Shown in pieces: positions 15,475-17,557 of a stretch of 17,557 nucleotides of DNA. Source of the DNA: JABFXC01 sp045804265 (GTDB taxonomy: Bacteria; Gemmatimonadota; Gemmatimonadetes; Gemmatimonadales; Gemmatimonadaceae); assembly GCA_045804265.1 (NCBI GenBank), contig JBJMNK010000087.1, forward strand, positions 1 to 17,557, given 5' to 3'. Each line of letters opens with the position of its first letter. Position 1 is the stretch's first letter. The notes beneath the pieces were generated by a model. It ran no database searches. It had not been told where the DNA came from and worked only from the letters and a program-made list of their open reading frames with translations. A program made the translations under genes and the position numbers.

Positions 15475-16269
15475 TCACGCGCCGCGAGACCCCTCGATCA
15501 GCTGACGATAATCCCAGTGGGGTCGCGCGCCGCGCGCGACGTCGAGGTCAGACGACGGCGCAAGGACCGGAAGCAGATGCGTGAACCCGTCGTCGGTGCG
15601 CCGGCGGATCTCGATGCGGTCACCGTGCAGGAGCGTGTCGAGATCGTCGAGGAGCCAGACGCGGTCGAGCACACGGCAGCAGAGGAGCAGAAACGCGCGG
15701 CCGCCAGTGTCGCGGAATCGCACCAGGCTCTCGAGCTGATGCCGATCGCGCGGGGCGTGTCGGTAGCTCGCACTTCCACTGACCACCTTGCAGTCGAACG
15801 CGACGGCGATCGCCGCGCCCGTCGTTAGGCGCACGACGCCGGAGAAATCAGCGGGGCCTTTCCCCACCACACGGAGCGTGCGGCCCCAGCCCTCGACGGC
15901 GGGATGATGCCGATAGACCGTCGCGAGCCCACGTCGCTCGTAGCACTCATTCGCGAGCTCGATCTCCATCTCGAAGTCGCGCCCACTCTGTTTCGCCCGC
16001 GCGCGTGTCAGGCGGGCGCGTGAGTCGCCGGACGTTAGGCCCAAGCGACGACGGACCGCGAGGGGGAGTTCGAGGACGGGCTTGCGTGGGTTGACTGAAG
16101 GCAGCGCGTCGTTCGACGAACGCACGTCAGGTGGTTGTTCCCGGACGAGATGGCCGGCGCGGCGAAGTGTCCGAGCGTTGCGCCCGCGCCAAGGCGACCA
16201 AGTCAGCGCGTCGAGCGCGGTCGAGGGCACGCGACGGAAGAACTCCGGGTACTGATGCCAGATGCGCAT
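15475..16269 (-). CDS. RecU-like Holliday junction resolvase
   Basis: 264 residues from the ATG at 16269. Residues about 96-110 (GRDFEMEIELANECY) match the RecU start pattern with Glu and Asn, Glu, Tyr in place. GPADFSGVV at about 138-146 gives the first acidic ligand (Asp141), and AFDCK at about 157-161 is the [DE]xK element with Asp where RecU normally has Glu. RHQLESLVRF at about 176-185 and GGRAFLLLCC with VWLLDD complete the RecU layout, including the HQ pair. RecU cuts four-way DNA junctions during recombination repair and chromosome segregation. The N-terminal 85 residues are not part of the typical RecU core. RecU is best known in Firmicutes, so its presence in this context may reflect transfer or phage origin. 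It is divergent from the HNH gene. Confidence 0.8.
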   Translation of the reverse strand: MRIWHQYPEFFRRVPSTALDALTWSPWRGRNARTLRRAGHLVREQPPDVRSSNDALPSVNPRKPVLELPLAVRRRLGLTSGDSRARLTRARAKQSGRDFEMEIELANECYERRGLATVYRHHPAVEGWGRTLRVVGKGPADFSGVVRLTTGAAIAVAFDCKVVSGSASYRHAPRDRHQLESLVRFRDTGGRAFLLLCCRVLDRVWLLDDLDTLLHGDRIEIRRRTDDGFTHLLPVLAPSSDLDVARGARPHWDYRQLIEGSRGA

Positions 16270-16487
16270 GGCGAAAGGTGCGACCGCCCATCAGCTCCGC
16301 GTCATCGAACGATTGCACTGCCTGACGTTTTCATTCCGACACTGCGGGGAGGGCGACAGTGGCTCGCCGTTGCATACCGTGTCGGCGTGCGACGCGTGTG
16401 GCGCTGGTCACCCGATCGAGCTACAGTAGGGGCGACCGCGTGATGCGGAGTGGCGGACCGCTCGCCCACCTGATGGAGGACGGGACG

Positions 16488-17165
16488 ATGCTTCAGACGC
16501 GCTTGATTCCTCTGCTGCTTGGCGCACTCTGCGTCGTGGCGCCGTTCACGTCCGCCCGCGCCGCTCCGACGGTCGCGTCGTGTTGCCGGAGTCACGGGGG
16601 CGGCAAATCCGGTGGCGGCCATGGTGGCGGCTCGCACTCATCCGGCCATCCATACGGCCATTCGTACAGCAGCCACTCCTATCGCGCGCCTTCATACCGC
16701 GTGCCCTCGTCTGGAGGACATTCATCCGGTGGGCACTACTCGACCGGCGGCGGTTCGTCCCACAAGGGAGGACACTACAAGAATCCCGCGACGGGCACTC
16801 ATTACAAGTCGCATGGCGGCAAGACGCCAACACTCGCGTCGCCCCGTCTTCGTTCGCCGCGCGGTCCGGCTACACTACGCCCGCGAGCTCCACATGCAGC
16901 CGCACCGTCACATCCGCCCAAGGCTGGCACGACGCTGCCGGGCGCGCGGACCTCACACGGTCGGCTCACGCGTAGTGCGAGGGCAAAGGACAGCTTCATG
17001 CGCCAGAGCGGGCACCCGCACGGATGGCCCGGCCACGTCGTCGATCACATCGTTCCATTGGCCTGCGGAGGGAGTGATTCACCGAGCAACATGCAGTGGC
17101 AGACGACTGCGGAGGGGAAGGCGAAGGATCGTGTCGAGCGCCGCGGCTGTAGCCATGGACATTGA
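16488..17165 (+). CDS. Secreted HNH-nuclease-like protein with a Gly/His/Ser-rich region
   Basis: 225 residues from the ATG at 16488, with GGAGG eight bases upstream. Residues 1-25 form a signal peptide (QTRLIPLLLGALCVVAPFTS, cut near ARA-A). Residues about 30-100 are rich in Gly, His, Ser and Tyr (GGGHGGGSH, SGHPYGHSYSSHSY), followed by a Pro/Arg/Ala-rich linker. The C-terminal 60 residues carry the HNH pattern: VVDHIVPLACGG (Asp186, His187) and SPSNMQWQ (Asn201), then KAKDR. In this family the two histidines and Asn build a metal site for cutting DNA or RNA. The exported location suggests action outside the cytoplasm, such as nutrient scavenging or killing of neighbours. There is no adjacent inhibitor-type gene that I can recognise. 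Confidence 0.85.
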   Translation: MLQTRLIPLLLGALCVVAPFTSARAAPTVASCCRSHGGGKSGGGHGGGSHSSGHPYGHSYSSHSYRAPSYRVPSSGGHSSGGHYSTGGGSSHKGGHYKNPATGTHYKSHGGKTPTLASPRLRSPRGPATLRPRAPHAAAPSHPPKAGTTLPGARTSHGRLTRSARAKDSFMRQSGHPHGWPGHVVDHIVPLACGGSDSPSNMQWQTTAEGKAKDRVERRGCSHGH

Positions 17166-17279
17166 AGCACACAACCGTGTGGAATGCGCACCCCGCGGAC
17201 GCTCGGGCCGTTCGTTTCGCGCGCGCCCCTTGGTGTCCGAATTCAGGCGCTTGGCTATGCGGCCAAGACTGTCGTGCAC

Positions 17280-17299
17280 ATTAGATCGTTCTGTCTAAT
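17280..17299. repeat. Short inverted repeat ATTAGA / TCTAAT
   Basis: Six-base arms at 17280-17285 and 17294-17299 with an 8-base spacer, ending three bases before the octamer CGTTAGGC at 17303-17310. It lies about 45 bases upstream of the last gene. It may be an operator or a weak hairpin. Confidence 0.35.
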
Positions 17300-17345
17300 T
17301 GCCGTTAGGCCGCAACGAAGTATTGCCCAGCAAATGGAGGCTCTT

Positions 17346-17557
17346 GTGCAGTTTGCTGCCGCGCTACTGGAGTACCTGGTCTCGGGTTTCGTGGGACTTC
17401 TTTGGCTCGCTCCGCTGATGCAGAGGTTGTTCGGAAGCCCTCTGCCGGCCCTGAGCGAGGCGAGCGTCACGCTGTGCCTCCCCGCAGCGTACGTACTCGG
17501 CATCTTCATTGATGCGACTTCGTCGTTCGCGTTAGAGCGCTTCAAAGTCAGAGAGTA
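17346..17557 (+). CDS. Small membrane protein, N-terminal part (3' partial)
   Basis: The frame is open to the window end. I prefer the GTG at 17346, five bases behind GGAGG (17336-17340), over the in-frame ATG at 17334, which has no good site. The visible 70 residues hold two hydrophobic segments, LLEYLVSGFVGLLWLAPLM and SVTLCLPAAYVLGIFIDATS, followed by a basic stretch (ERFKVRE). The pattern YVLGIFID is seen in uncharacterised bacterial membrane proteins; no function can be given. An octamer CGTTAGGC lies about 36 bases before the start. Confidence 0.6.
   Translation, partial: MQFAAALLEYLVSGFVGLLWLAPLMQRLFGSPLPALSEASVTLCLPAAYVLGIFIDATSSFALERFKVRE

Larger units (their letters stand above)
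469..17310. repeat. Dispersed octamer GCCTAACG / CGTTAGGC, 12 copies
   Basis: CGTTAGGC on the plus strand: 469-476, 4550-4557, 10972-10979, 15823-15830, 16033-16040, 17303-17310. GCCTAACG on the plus strand: 6561-6568, 7833-7840, 11509-11516, 12973-12980, 13532-13539, 15401-15408. Seven copies are intergenic and five are inside the patatin, SH3b, DUF2235 and RecU-like (two copies) genes. A seven-base near copy (CGTTAGG) is at 2490-2496. Assuming about 62% GC, I estimate roughly 0.7 copies by chance on both strands. Flanking bases are not conserved. Confidence 0.85.

Noticed and set aside
469..17310. Integron cassette array with GTTAGGC core sites
   Set aside because: Core sites occur equally in both orientations, five are inside conserved genes, no paired RYYYAAC...GTTRRRY units of attC length with matching inner arms were found, and no integrase is present.
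1..17557. CRISPR array, tRNA or rRNA genes, transposase
   Set aside because: No regularly spaced repeats of suitable length, no tRNA-like cloverleaf noticed by eye, no rRNA-like sequence, and no transposase or integrase motifs in any credible frame.

Overview
The window is a GC-rich bacterial segment with genes on both strands. Most of the recognisable proteins are secreted, membrane-bound or hydrolytic. Several carry clear Gram-negative-style export signals. A soil-type bacterium such as a member of Gemmatimonadota is my best guess, but this is inference from composition and gene types. No rRNA, tRNA or housekeeping marker is present to prove it. I see no CRISPR array, transposase or integrase.

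Left part (1-2592). The window opens inside the C-terminal end of a ThiF/E1-like adenylyltransferase. A gene-free stretch of about 470 bases follows. Next is a two-gene operon on the minus strand: a secreted protein with a FecR-like domain, then a small exported protein. A near-consensus promoter sits inside the longest possible reading frame of the first gene and fixes its start at an internal GTG.

Middle-left (2593-7445). A membrane-anchored pentapeptide-repeat protein is read rightward. It is followed by about 770 bases with no recognisable gene, a membrane-anchored metzincin-type metalloprotease on the minus strand, another gene-poor stretch, and a two-helix membrane protein of unknown role. 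Base composition appears lower in GC here than further right, which fits acquired or decaying DNA.

Middle-right (7585-13519). This block has two lipolytic-type enzymes back to back. A 1092-residue patatin-like protein on the minus strand has its catalytic Ser and Asp separated by a large multi-spanning membrane insert. It is divergent from a tight plus-strand pair: an exported SH3b protein, then a DUF2235 alpha/beta hydrolase of the Tle1 type, with 2 bases between them. A cytosolic lipase next to an exported partner resembles an effector-immunity arrangement, but this is not proven.

Right part (13595-17557). An M48 metalloprotease with a long C-terminal extension and a RecU-like Holliday junction resolvase are on the minus strand. 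A secreted HNH nuclease and the start of a small membrane protein are on the plus strand.

Across all of this, the octamer GCCTAACG (or its complement CGTTAGGC) occurs 12 times, six in each orientation. My rough chance expectation is below one. Five copies lie inside genes, where four of them force codons that are rare in GC-rich genomes. This motif is the most striking unexplained signal in the window.
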